Shown: in pieces, positions 31,913-40,310 of the stretch
Position numbering within the stretch: the first letter of the stretch is position 1
How the letters are laid out: each line of letters begins with the position of its first letter
The notes under the pieces: model-generated
What the model saw: only the letters and a program-made list of their open reading frames with translations
The model's database searches: none
What the model was told of the DNA's origin: nothing
DNA from: a bacterium
GTDB lineage: Bacteria; Myxococcota_A; Polyangia; Nannocystales; Nannocystaceae
Direction of reading: 5' to 3'
Assembly: GCA_024742475.1 (NCBI GenBank)
Contig: JANSYI010000039.1
Span: 1 to 64,000, forward strand
DNA: 64,000 nt
Program-made: the position numbers and the translations under genes

Positions 31913-32212
31913 TCAGGCCCCGCAGGAGCCTTCGCCCTCGCCTTCGGCTTTCTCAGCGCCGCAAGAGCCCTCGGCCTTCTCGGCGCCGCAGGAACCTTCG
32001 CCCTCTTCGCCGGCTTCGTCGTCGCCGCCGCAGTGGCCTTCGCCGGGGTGGTCATCGGCGGCGCAGGAGGCTTCGCCCGCGTCAGCAGCAGGAGCGGCGG
32101 CATCGGGGACCTCGGTGGCCGGCGCCTCTTTGTCGCAGCCGGTGAGTGCAAATGCGCCAGTGCCAAGCACTGCGAGCGTCGTAGCGATCTGCTTGAGATT
32201 CATCGCTGGCAT
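31913..32212 (-). CDS. Small lipoprotein with EGSCGA repeats
   Basis: The 99-residue protein has a signal peptide with lipobox FALTGC and a short mature part that is mostly Ala, Glu, Gly and Asp. Cys occurs in GEASCAADD, EGHCGGDDE and then three EGSCGA units separated by EKAEG. The unit resembles the EGKCG repeats of HvfA-type (bufferin) metallophore precursors, but here it follows a lipobox and no DUF692 or DUF2063 modification gene is in the window. Cys with adjacent His and acidic residues may bind metal. A start nine bases further in (ATG 32203) is possible. Confidence 0.7.
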   Translation of the reverse strand: MPAMNLKQIATTLAVLGTGAFALTGCDKEAPATEVPDAAAPAADAGEASCAADDHPGEGHCGGDDEAGEEGEGSCGAEKAEGSCGAEKAEGEGEGSCGA

Positions 32213-32236
32213 GATGCCGCGACCAGAACGAGTCGT

Positions 32237-32809
32237 CTAGCCCGGCTCGATCCGCACCAGGACGTGGTCGAGGATCGCCATGCAGCCCAAGGGGATGGTC
32301 TCCCCGGGTGCCAGCGCCTGAAACGTGCCCAGCTCTCGAATTACGCGGAGTCGGCGATACGCGACGGGCTTCTGGTCACGCGTGACGCGACGGTAGACGC
32401 CCTCGAGAGACCCCAGCGAATCGAGCCGTAGGCCCTCGACGGTGGCGGTAAAGGTGCCTGGCGCCTGGAGGTTTGGCCCGTCCACGTCGAACGGCTCTCC
32501 GAGCTCGAGCCGGTAGAGCACCGCGCCCGAGACGGGGCTGCGGCTCTTTCCCGAGGCGCTGAGCTCGCCGAGCATCGCGACGACGAGGCTGTCGGCGTGT
32601 GTGCTCGGAATCGGGCGCACCGCGGTGGGTTCGGCCGCGACCTGCCCGGGCGAGGTTGCGTCCCCCACGAGCCCGGGGACGCCGACGGCCGCGTGATCGG
32701 TGATCTCGTCACCACTGAGCGCCCCCATCTCGACCCCGCACCAGCCGCAATACTTATGGCGGGCGTAGTTGTCCCCGCCGCATGTCCGGCAGCGGACGTC
32801 CAACTTCAC
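32237..32809 (-). CDS. Zinc-ribbon protein, unknown
   Basis: The 190-residue protein starts, if the GTG at 32809 is right, just before a zinc ribbon: CRTCGGDNYARHKYCGWCG (about residues 7-25, two CxxC knuckles). A Pro/Thr-rich spacer follows, then a C-terminal domain (about 90-190) with a repeated VVRR/YRLELGE strand pattern, perhaps an FHA- or PilZ-like beta fold. An open frame upstream would add 24 residues of low-quality sequence. Zinc-ribbon plus beta domain is a frequent plan in myxobacterial signalling proteins, but no family can be named. Confidence 0.6.
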   Translation of the reverse strand: MKLDVRCRTCGGDNYARHKYCGWCGVEMGALSGDEITDHAAVGVPGLVGDATSPGQVAAEPTAVRPIPSTHADSLVVAMLGELSASGKSRSPVSGAVLYRLELGEPFDVDGPNLQAPGTFTATVEGLRLDSLGSLEGVYRRVTRDQKPVAYRRLRVIRELGTFQALAPGETIPLGCMAILDHVLVRIEPG

Positions 32810-32948
32810 GTGCGTGCCGGGATGGGATGCCCGCTGTTGCACCCACGGTCGCCGTCGACCCCGTGTTCCGTTCCCCCGCATCCCCGCAAACAGGATACCT
32901 AAATTGCGGGTCCCCCGACCAGCGCGAACCGGAGGCTAGCTGCGCGGC

Positions 32949-34379
32949 TCAGGCTCCGGGAAACCAGTCGGTCAGCGCGGCGGGCAGGCGCTGTGCCCAC
33001 GCCGCCTCGTTGTGTGGCGCGAACTCCACCCAGCGGTAGTAGAGGTCGTCCTCGTCGACCCACCCCTGGCCACGCAGGACGTCGGCGAACACCACGTTAT
33101 CGCAGTAGTTGTCGGAGCCTCCACCCGGGCAGGGGCCCGTCCCCCCGCTGTCGACGTAGAGCACGGAGCCCGCGGGAGCGCCGCTCGCATAGCGATCGGT
33201 CATCGTCTCGTTCTCCAGTCCGAACGTACCCCAGGCCAGAGTTCCCGACATCGAGCCCACGTACCCGAAGACGTCGGGGTGACGGTGGCCGAGGTGCAAG
33301 CTGACGAGTCCGCCCATCGAGCTCCCCAAGACCGCCGTGCTCGCGGGACCGGTCTGCACGGCGTAGCGCGACTCGACGAACGGCATGACCCCCTCCACGA
33401 CGAAGTCAGCGTAGTCGTCTGCCAAGCCCCCAATGGGACCGTCGCCGAGGTCGTCTTGAACATGGCTGTACTCCTCGAGGCGCGCCGGGGTGTTGTCGAT
33501 CGCCACGATGAGAACGGGTCGGATCGTCCCGCCTGTGATGAGCGCGTCGGCGGTGGTGGATGCCTGCCAGCCTCCGAAGAATGCATCGGGAGAGAACACG
33601 TTCTGGCCGTCGTGCATGTAGAGGACGGGAAGCTCGCGTCCACCGTTGGCCGCGGCCGGTACGAACACGCGCACCATTCTCGGCTCGAGCGGCTCGACCG
33701 CGTCGGAGAAGCCCGGCCAGCGCTCGTGGTGTGAGCGAGCCGGGTCGGCGTCGACCTGCGAGTACTCGCCAAACTCATCCCAGCCATGGCGTCGTGCGTT
33801 CGGGTCGGCGACGAACTCCGCGTTACGCACGAACTTGTACAGGCCGCCGGGCGCCTCGATCTCAGCCTCGGCGAGCCAAAGCGGCGCATCTGCCACCGGC
33901 TGTTCCATCACGAGCGCCTCCGGGTCCCAGTCGTTGAAGTCACCCGCGACGCTCCCAGACTCGGTCGCAACGAAGACGACGCGGTCGTCGCACCGAAGGG
34001 GCAGTCCGTGCGCTTCGTACTGCATGGCCCGAACGAAGGCGTCGACCGAGGCGGAGGCCTCTGCGGGCGCCTCCCCATCGAGCTCGACGACGAATGCGTC
34101 GAGACGATCGCACGCCGATCGCTCCGCCTCCCCCGTCGTGGATCCGGTCTCCGCCGAGCCCTCTGAGGACGAGGACGAAGACGTCTCCGAAGGGCCGCTC
34201 GACGTCTCGCTGCTCGAGCCCGTCCCCGCGGTTCCCCCCACGGTCGTCGGCTCGGTCGTGCCCCCCGAAGTCCCGCTCGACCCCGCCTCGGTCTCGTTGC
34301 CGGCTCCGTCCGCCGAATCGACGCACGCGCAGAGGGTCAAAGCGGCCACGACCGCGACGAAGCGCAGGGGAGGTGTCAT
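32949..34379 (-). CDS. Secreted alpha/beta-hydrolase esterase, Fes/enterochelin-esterase-like
   Basis: The 476-residue lipoprotein has lipobox LTLCAC and a long Gly/Ser/Thr linker (to about residue 85). Next is an N-terminal CBM48-type beta domain (about 100-215, with DFNDWDPEALV and GGLYKFVRNAEF), then an esterase domain (about 230-476). The domain has the oxyanion strand ELPVLYMHDGQN, the nucleophile elbow LGSSMGGLVS and a candidate His in EFAPHNEAAW. This layout is that of esterase D/Fes-type enzymes, which release ferric siderophores or acyl chains from polysaccharides; which of these applies cannot be settled. ATG 34379 is set by the signal peptide. Confidence 0.85.
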   Translation of the reverse strand: MTPPLRFVAVVAALTLCACVDSADGAGNETEAGSSGTSGGTTEPTTVGGTAGTGSSSETSSGPSETSSSSSSEGSAETGSTTGEAERSACDRLDAFVVELDGEAPAEASASVDAFVRAMQYEAHGLPLRCDDRVVFVATESGSVAGDFNDWDPEALVMEQPVADAPLWLAEAEIEAPGGLYKFVRNAEFVADPNARRHGWDEFGEYSQVDADPARSHHERWPGFSDAVEPLEPRMVRVFVPAAANGGRELPVLYMHDGQNVFSPDAFFGGWQASTTADALITGGTIRPVLIVAIDNTPARLEEYSHVQDDLGDGPIGGLADDYADFVVEGVMPFVESRYAVQTGPASTAVLGSSMGGLVSLHLGHRHPDVFGYVGSMSGTLAWGTFGLENETMTDRYASGAPAGSVLYVDSGGTGPCPGGGSDNYCDNVVFADVLRGQGWVDEDDLYYRWVEFAPHNEAAWAQRLPAALTDWFPGA

Positions 34380-34444
34380 CGCGCCGGACGGTAGCAGCAA
34401 CCCTCGGCGTACGCTGCACCGTTGCCGTCAGCGGCACCGGACGG

Positions 34445-35854
34445 CTACCCGTCGTCGATGGGGCTGCGACCGGCGGCGGCTCGAAAGTCGGCGCGAGCGC
34501 GCTGGTAGTCCGCGGCAGCGTCGACCACCTCGCTCTGTGCACTGGCGACCGCCAGCTCGCGTAGGTTCACCACCACCAGGTCGGTGGCCCCCTCGCGAAA
34601 CTTTCTGCGTTCGGCGTCGGCCAGGGTCTCGGCGGCTTCGGCCTGACGTCGCGCCAGATCCCACGACTTGTGTGCAGCCACCAGAGCCACGTGGGCCTTG
34701 CGGACGTCGGCTTCGACCTTGTCTCGCAGGCCCCGGAGCTTCGCGTTGATGCCCGCGAGGTCGGCCTTGGCCTCTCGGAGCGCGCCGCGGGCCTTTCGCA
34801 GGGGGATTGGAATCGACAGGACGAACCCCACGCCGAACTCCGTGGGGTTGAGCTCGGGCTCATCACTGCCGAGGTCCTTGGCGACGAAGGTTTGCACCGA
34901 TGCATCGGGGCTGCGCTGGTTCTTCGCCAATCGCACCTCCACGTTGGCCGCTTCGCGCTCGGCGTCGAGCGCTTCGAACTCGGGACGGCGGCTCAGCGCG
35001 TCGTCGACTGCGCGCTGAAGCTCGCCGCTGCCGGGCCTCCTCGGCTCGGGGAGGCGCTCGGGCACCTGGTCCTCGTCAGGCCGGATGGGTCGGCGATCGG
35101 CGTCTCGGTAGTAGAGCGACAGCTCGATCGCCGCCTCTTCGAGCTTCTGCCGAGCGCTGACCACCTTGGTCTCTCGCGAGAGCACCAGGCGCTGGTTGTC
35201 GACCTTCTTGATCGACTCGATCGCCCCAGCATCGACTTGGGCGTCCAGTGCCTTCTGCCGCTCTCGCGCGAGCTCGAGCAGCGCCTCGGCGATGGCGAGC
35301 TGGCGTCCCGCGGCGACCCACTTCCAGTACTTCTCCGCGGCCGCACGCTGCAGCTCCAGCGCCGTCGCGTCGAGCATCGCCCCGGCCTGGCGAACGCCCG
35401 CTTTGGTCGTGGCGATCTTGGCTCGACGCTCGTCGATGGGGCCGCCGTTCCAGATGGGGATGTCGAGGCCCGCCCGGACCTCGCCGTACTCCTGCGTCTC
35501 GAGGTCGCCCTTGTAGACCGGGAAGTTGCCCCAGCCCAGGCGATAGCCCGCGTACACGGACGCGCCCCAGATCGGCGTCGCCTGCTCGATCGACGCGTCG
35601 AGCTGCGCCGTCTCGTAGTAGCCAACCGGCGCCCACTTGCCCTTGAGCGCGACCTTGGGATCGAAGCCGCCACGCGCAGAGAAGGCCTTGCCCTCTGCCG
35701 CCTCGCGCTTGCGCTGCGATTGCTCGAGCTTGGGGTGGGACCGCTCGACCGACTCGAGCACGGTGTCGAGTCGAAGTGGGGCATCCGCGGAGGCGGTGGC
35801 TGGTGCCCCCACGATCACCGTTGCGAGAGCCACCTGCAGTAGCGAGCGCATCAT
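34445..35854 (-). CDS. TolC-family outer membrane efflux protein
   Basis: The 469-residue protein has a signal peptide and two tandem OEP repeats, each of long helices that form the periplasmic channel: RLDTVLESVERSHPKLEQSQ, AAAEKYWKWVAAGRQLAIAEALL, then VRLAKNQRSPDASVQ, LARRQAEAAETLADAERRKF and GATDLVVVNLRELAVASAQSEVVDAAADY. This repeat pattern is typical of TolC partners of HlyD exporters. The ATG (35854, in an ATGATG pair) is four bases inside the HlyD gene stop, so the two are co-translated. It is third in the operon ABC - HlyD - TolC, a complete route across both membranes. Confidence 0.88.
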   Translation of the reverse strand: MMRSLLQVALATVIVGAPATASADAPLRLDTVLESVERSHPKLEQSQRKREAAEGKAFSARGGFDPKVALKGKWAPVGYYETAQLDASIEQATPIWGASVYAGYRLGWGNFPVYKGDLETQEYGEVRAGLDIPIWNGGPIDERRAKIATTKAGVRQAGAMLDATALELQRAAAEKYWKWVAAGRQLAIAEALLELARERQKALDAQVDAGAIESIKKVDNQRLVLSRETKVVSARQKLEEAAIELSLYYRDADRRPIRPDEDQVPERLPEPRRPGSGELQRAVDDALSRRPEFEALDAEREAANVEVRLAKNQRSPDASVQTFVAKDLGSDEPELNPTEFGVGFVLSIPIPLRKARGALREAKADLAGINAKLRGLRDKVEADVRKAHVALVAAHKSWDLARRQAEAAETLADAERRKFREGATDLVVVNLRELAVASAQSEVVDAAADYQRARADFRAAAGRSPIDDG

Positions 35855-37179
35855 TTCTCCGCCAGGGTGTTCTTCTCGGCGCCCGACGCCTTGGATGCGT
35901 CTTGCGGGGCATTGACCGCCGGGGGGAACCCGTTGAAGAGTCGCCACAGTTCGTAGCCGAGGCTGACCTGGTTGAGCAGGACCCAGCCGTTGGCGCGCAC
36001 CCCTTGGCGAAGATAGCGGGAGTCGGGCCACTCTTCGCCCTCGAGCTGAGTGACGACGATGCGGAACTGGCCCCTGCCGTTGTCGGTGGCGTCGACGAAC
36101 GCCACTTCGCCACCGAAGGTTCCAATCGCGACCGAAGGCCACCCGACGAACTGGACTGCGGGCCATCCTTCGAACTGAATCCGTACCTCTCGGCCAGGCG
36201 TGATGAGCGGAGCGTCGTTGCCGTCGACCCACAGCTCGACCGCGCGCGCCGACACGTCGGGCACCAGGACGGCGAGCGCATCGCCCTGCTTGACGACCTC
36301 GCCGCCTTCTTTGGCCGAGAGCCGGAACACCGTGCCCGCGCGGGGTGCGGTGACCATCATCTGCTGCTGCTGGGCCAGCTTCACGTCGATCTTGGCCAGG
36401 TCGCCTTCGGCCTTCGCCTTGTCGGACTTGGCCTTCTGCAGCGAGGACTTGGCGTCTTCGACCTTGGCCTCGGCGTCGCCGCCGACCTTGGAGCGGTCGG
36501 CCTTGGCCGCCTTGATCGCTCGCTTTGCAGCCGAGAGCGCTGCCTTCTCCTTGGCGAGCTTCGCCTTGGTGGTACGCGCCTTCATCTGCGCGAGCTCGAG
36601 CTTTCGGGTGGAGACCAGGCCCTCCTCGTGGAGCTTCTCGATCCGCGCGAGGTTGAGCTCTGCCGTCTCTTTCTCGGCCTCGGCGGCGTCGTAGGCCCGC
36701 TGCGCTCCATCGAGCTTGTCGGTCGCGATCTGCTGCTTGAGGCTCATGCTCGTCACCGCGGCCGAGCGGGAGCCGTCGAGCGCGACGATCTTGGCGTCGG
36801 CGACGGTCATCGCCATCGTCGCCGCCTCTACGCGATCGACGATCGTCCGCCGCTCGCGCTCGAGGCGAGCGATGAGCTCGGGGTCGTTGTCGGCGAGGTC
36901 GACGATGGGCTCGCCCGCCTCGACGTGGTCACCTTCTTGAACGTACCAGTGGACGACGCGTCCTTTGACGGGCGCTTCGACGGTCTGCTGGCGCTCGAGG
37001 GGCGCGTACGCGGTGACCCGGCCCGCGCCGCGAATCGACTGCTGCCAGGGCGTCACCACCAGGGCGACGACCGCCAGGACCAGCGCCAGCAGCAGCATGT
37101 AGGCCAACACGCGCGCGCCATCGATCGTGCCCGCCGCGGAGAGGGGCGTGGGAGCCACGCGCCGCCGTCGAAAGATCAC
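35851..37179 (-). CDS. HlyD-family membrane fusion protein
   Basis: The 442-residue protein has a short cytoplasmic N-terminus and a single membrane anchor (about residues 23-45: LAYMLLLALVLAVVALVV). It continues with a lipoyl half (GRVVHWYVQEGDHVEAGEPIVDL), a long coiled coil of Ala/Lys/Glu-rich helices (about 105-265) and the second lipoyl half with AGTVFRLSAKEGGEVVKQGDALAVLV. The start is GTG 37179, inside the stop of the ABC gene, with GGAGGTGG upstream. HlyD proteins join an inner-membrane exporter to TolC. The unusual length of the coiled coil suggests a long periplasmic channel. Confidence 0.9.
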   Translation of the reverse strand: MIFRRRRVAPTPLSAAGTIDGARVLAYMLLLALVLAVVALVVTPWQQSIRGAGRVTAYAPLERQQTVEAPVKGRVVHWYVQEGDHVEAGEPIVDLADNDPELIARLERERRTIVDRVEAATMAMTVADAKIVALDGSRSAAVTSMSLKQQIATDKLDGAQRAYDAAEAEKETAELNLARIEKLHEEGLVSTRKLELAQMKARTTKAKLAKEKAALSAAKRAIKAAKADRSKVGGDAEAKVEDAKSSLQKAKSDKAKAEGDLAKIDVKLAQQQQMMVTAPRAGTVFRLSAKEGGEVVKQGDALAVLVPDVSARAVELWVDGNDAPLITPGREVRIQFEGWPAVQFVGWPSVAIGTFGGEVAFVDATDNGRGQFRIVVTQLEGEEWPDSRYLRQGVRANGWVLLNQVSLGYELWRLFNGFPPAVNAPQDASKASGAEKNTLAEK

Positions 37180-39296
37180 GAGACCACCTCCAGCGAGCCG
37201 TTGGCGATGCGAAAGTGCTGCTTGCAGCGGCGACGCACAGCGGGATGATCGGAGACGACGACGAGCGTCCACGGAGCCGCGTCGGCGAACAGCTCGTCGA
37301 GCAGCGTCTGCATGGCCTGCTCGGACAAGCCGAGACCGTCGAGTGAGCGGTCGAGGAACAGCGCGCGAGGCTGATGCGCGATGCCCCGAACCAGCGAGAG
37401 CCGTCTCTGCTGCCGCTCGGAGAACGGGTTGCCGTGCGGGGTCATCGCCTCGTCGAGCCCCTTGGGAAGGGCATCGATTGCATCTTCGAGCTCGAGCAGC
37501 CGAAGGAGCCGTCGGGTGTCGGGTTCGGGGAGCGGGACCCCGCCCAGGAAGAGGTTGTCGAGCACGGTCCCAGCGACGAAGCGAGGTCTGCCGACCATGA
37601 CGGCATAGTCGCGAATCGTGCCCAGGTCGGCGCGGCGCAGGTCGAGCCCGTCGTGTTGGATGCCTCCCGATCCCGGCTCCCGAACGCCGCTGAGCACCTC
37701 GAGCAGGGTGCTCTTGCCCGAGCCCGCGTCACCGTCGACCAGAACGTGCGCGCCCGGCTGGATGTCGCGCGTGACGTCTTTGACGAGCGTACGCCCGCCA
37801 CGGGTGACGGTGACCGCGCCAGCGGAGATCTTCATCGGACCGGAGCCGTGCGGACGCTCGCCGCCGATGCGCTCGGCGGGCAGGTCGAGCACGTTGCCGA
37901 TCTTGAGCACGCCGACCCCGAGATCGTAGAGCTTCTCCAGGTTCTTGCCGAGCTTGCTGAAGCCCGCGCCCATCGCGGTGACGATGAGCTCGGCCGCGAC
38001 CAGCTGACCGAGGGTGAGCTGGCGGGTGAGCACCAGGTAGCCGCCCACGCCCAGGAGGGAGACCACGGCCAGCACCTGCAGGAACATGCCGCCGGTCAGC
38101 TGACGCAACAACACGCGGAAGTGCCCCTTTCGGGCTGAGATGTAGTCGCGGGCGAGGATGTCGGCCCGGTTCCAGGCGTGCTCGCGCGCCGAGGCGCCGA
38201 CGAACAGGCGCGGCACCCGAGCGACGTCTTCGAGCCACGCGGCGACCTTGTACTTCGCCGACGACTCGTCGATCGCCGTGGCCAGCGCACCGCGACCGAG
38301 GACGAGCACCCCGATGAGGAGGATGACCAGCACCACGTCGAACGCGAGCAGGAACGGGTGGTAGAAGCCCAAGAGGATCATGCCCACGCCCGTCTGCAGG
38401 GCGAGGCTGAGGCCGTCGAGCGCGAGCGTGGACAGGCTCTTTTGGACGGTGACGATGTCGAAGAACCGGTTGACCAGCTCGGGACCGAACTTCTTGTCGT
38501 GAGCGGCCGCGGGCATGCTCGCCATGCGGCGGCTGAAGTCGTCGGCCAGGCGGACGAAGTAGCGCCGCTGAAGTACCTCGACCACGTAGGCTTCGAGCAA
38601 GCGGAGCAGCGCCGAGAACGACAGACCGCCGAAGAGTAGAATCGTCAGGACGACGAGCGGCTGCAGTGTGGAGCCGAAGGCGACCGAGTTGACCACCGCC
38701 TGCACCGCCACGGGTGTGGCGAGGGTCAGCAGCCCGATGACGGCCGCATAGACGGCGACGACGACGAGGTCGCGACGCTCGACGCCGAGGAATGCCCGCA
38801 GCCGGAGCCACGGATTGCCGGAGAGCTCGGAGCGTGCGTGCGCGGAGACGGGCTGCAACGGGAGCCGCGGCGAGAAGTGGAGGATGTCGCGGCCGCGGGT
38901 CAGCGCCTCGAGTTCGGCGAACGAGAGCAGGTCGTGCGTCGTCGTGCGGGTGTCGAGCGCGGCCACCCGGATCCGATGTCCTTGGCGCCCGGTCGCGACG
39001 AGCCAGCGCCCGTCGTCGAGAACGGCGACCGACGGGATGGCGACCCGGGCGTCGTCGCGCGCCGAGCGACGCCGAACCGTGAGACCGAGCTCGCCGGCAG
39101 CAACCTCGGCCGCTTCGAGCGAGTTGGCGCAAGCCCGATGGACGCGTCGGACCGCGCGCATGGCATCGTCGGCGCGGACCGGGCTGCCGGCGGCTTCGGC
39201 CACGACCTCGAGCGCGTGCGCGATGGCAGCGTACTCGGACTCCATCACCCTGGGCTGGGCGTCGTGCTCGGCAGAGGGCATCTGATTCTCAGGCAT
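37176..39296 (-). CDS. ABC exporter (type I secretion-like) with degenerate ATPase motifs
   Basis: The 706-residue protein has an N-terminal domain (about 1-130) shaped like the C39-peptidase-like domain of HlyB but lacking the catalytic Cys. A six-helix membrane domain follows (about 160-460), then an ATPase domain. Walker A is intact (GDAGSGKST, about 520). Other motifs are not: the signature LSGGQ reads FSERQQ, Walker B ends LFLDRS with Arg where the catalytic Glu belongs, and only the H-loop (SDHPAV) looks normal. In a homodimer this would give a slow or regulatory ATPase. It is first in an operon with HlyD and TolC, coupled by overlaps, and divergent from a winged-helix regulator. Confidence 0.85.
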   Translation of the reverse strand: MPENQMPSAEHDAQPRVMESEYAAIAHALEVVAEAAGSPVRADDAMRAVRRVHRACANSLEAAEVAAGELGLTVRRRSARDDARVAIPSVAVLDDGRWLVATGRQGHRIRVAALDTRTTTHDLLSFAELEALTRGRDILHFSPRLPLQPVSAHARSELSGNPWLRLRAFLGVERRDLVVVAVYAAVIGLLTLATPVAVQAVVNSVAFGSTLQPLVVLTILLFGGLSFSALLRLLEAYVVEVLQRRYFVRLADDFSRRMASMPAAAHDKKFGPELVNRFFDIVTVQKSLSTLALDGLSLALQTGVGMILLGFYHPFLLAFDVVLVILLIGVLVLGRGALATAIDESSAKYKVAAWLEDVARVPRLFVGASAREHAWNRADILARDYISARKGHFRVLLRQLTGGMFLQVLAVVSLLGVGGYLVLTRQLTLGQLVAAELIVTAMGAGFSKLGKNLEKLYDLGVGVLKIGNVLDLPAERIGGERPHGSGPMKISAGAVTVTRGGRTLVKDVTRDIQPGAHVLVDGDAGSGKSTLLEVLSGVREPGSGGIQHDGLDLRRADLGTIRDYAVMVGRPRFVAGTVLDNLFLGGVPLPEPDTRRLLRLLELEDAIDALPKGLDEAMTPHGNPFSERQQRRLSLVRGIAHQPRALFLDRSLDGLGLSEQAMQTLLDELFADAAPWTLVVVSDHPAVRRRCKQHFRIANGSLEVVS

Positions 39297-39333
39297 TCAG
39301 TTTCCGGAACTGGAAAACATGAAGTCAATGTCA

Positions 39334-39370
39334 TGTATACGTTGACATGAATTCATCGTCAACGTATTTT
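39334..39370. promoter_or_regulatory. Two overlapping divergent sigma-70-like promoters with a dyad
   Basis: On the plus strand TTGACA (39342-39347) and TATTTT (39365-39370) are 17 bases apart. On the minus strand TTGACG (39362-39357) and TATACA (39339-39334) are also 17 bases apart. The two promoters interlock. A perfect 9-base inverted repeat, TACGTTGAC (39338-39346) and GTCAACGTA (39358-39366), overlaps both -35 boxes, and ATGTCA/TGACAT (39328-39333, 39343-39348) overlaps the minus -10. A regulator bound here could control the exporter operon and the regulator gene at once. Near-consensus promoters are rare in this window. Confidence 0.65.
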
Positions 39371-39389
39371 GGGGGAGGAGATTCGCCGG

Positions 39390-39749
39390 GTGCCGTCGAC
39401 AGACAGAGAAACCGCCGCTCATGGGTGGACGTTCTTGAGCAACTATGCCCACGTTCTCGTGTGTCTGGCGCGCGACCCCGACATCACGCTGCGTGAGCTG
39501 GCCGAACACGTGGGCGTGACCGAACGCGCCGTTCACCGCATCGTCGGGGAGCTGAGCGCTGTCGGCGTGGTTGCCAAGGAGCGTGAGGGTCGGCGCAACC
39601 ATTACACGTTATGCCTCGACGCCAATCTTCGGCATCCCCTCGAAGAAGGCAAGACCGTGGGCGACCTGCTCTCCGGTTTGTTGTCCCGCAGCGAGATGGC
39701 TCGGCTGCACGCCCGCATTCGGGCCGCACGTAAAGCCACGTCGGCCTGA
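39390..39749 (+). CDS. Winged-helix transcriptional regulator (MarR/ArsR-like)
   Basis: The 119-residue protein has a winged helix-turn-helix (about residues 10-75): FLSNYAHVLVCLARDPDITLRELAEH, then VTERAVHRIVGELSAVGVV and the wing KEREGRRNHYTL. The end is a basic, helical tail. It is the likely regulator of the divergent exporter operon. The start is GTG 39390, which has the Shine-Dalgarno-like run GGGGGAGGAG nine bases upstream. The TTG at 39369 would place the start inside the plus promoter's -10 box. With that promoter the leader would be very short. Confidence 0.8.
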   Translation: MPSTDRETAAHGWTFLSNYAHVLVCLARDPDITLRELAEHVGVTERAVHRIVGELSAVGVVAKEREGRRNHYTLCLDANLRHPLEEGKTVGDLLSGLLSRSEMARLHARIRAARKATSA

Positions 39750-39771
39750 ACGGACGAACGGCTGCCCGCAT

Positions 39772-40275
39772 TCACCGCGTGAGCCGCTGTGCGTCGATGA
39801 AGCGGAACGCGGCCTCGTGCGTGGCCTCGAGCACCGGTTTGGGCGCGACACCGTCACGATCGGCCTCGGCCCAGCGCGCGGCGCATAGGCACCAGCGGTC
39901 CCCGGCCGCGAGCCCCGGAAAGCCATGACGCGGAGCAGGCGTGCTCAGGTCGTTGCCCCGTGCTGCCGTGTACTCGAGGAACGCGTCGGTCATCTCGGCG
40001 CACACCACGTGTACGCCGCTGTCTTGCGGGCCCGTTACGCACAGCCCCTGCCTCGTCCAGCCCGTCATGGGATCCGTCGAGCACACGGCAAGGGGATCCC
40101 CTTGCACGTTTCGAGGCGCGTCGGCCGACATCGGCGCCCCGTCGTCTTCGCAGGAGCCCGCGGGTCCCAGGCCTAGGCACGCGGGCGCGGGCGAGGCCTC
40201 GAGGGTCGCGGCCGGAGGCTCGGGCCTCGCGCAGCCCGCTGCGAGGAGGGCGAGACATGCAAGGGTCCGGCGCAC
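39772..40275 (-). CDS. DUF2237-domain lipoprotein
   Basis: The 167-residue protein has a signal peptide (lipobox LLAAGC) followed by a short linker and the DUF2237 domain (about 50-160): NVQGDPLAVCSTDPMTGWTRQG, LCVTGPQDSG, VHVVCAEMTDAFLEY, GNDLSTPAPRHGFPGL, GDRWCLCAARWAEA and VLEATHEAAF. All the conserved Cys and the GDRWCLC motif are present. The DUF2237 family has no proven function; members are usually cytoplasmic, so a lipoprotein form is somewhat unusual. It ends convergent with the regulator gene. Confidence 0.88.
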   Translation of the reverse strand: MRRTLACLALLAAGCARPEPPAATLEASPAPACLGLGPAGSCEDDGAPMSADAPRNVQGDPLAVCSTDPMTGWTRQGLCVTGPQDSGVHVVCAEMTDAFLEYTAARGNDLSTPAPRHGFPGLAAGDRWCLCAARWAEADRDGVAPKPVLEATHEAAFRFIDAQRLTR

Positions 40276-40310
40276 CCGAAACGGCTAGCGCGCCGCGCGG
40301 GAGATGCACG

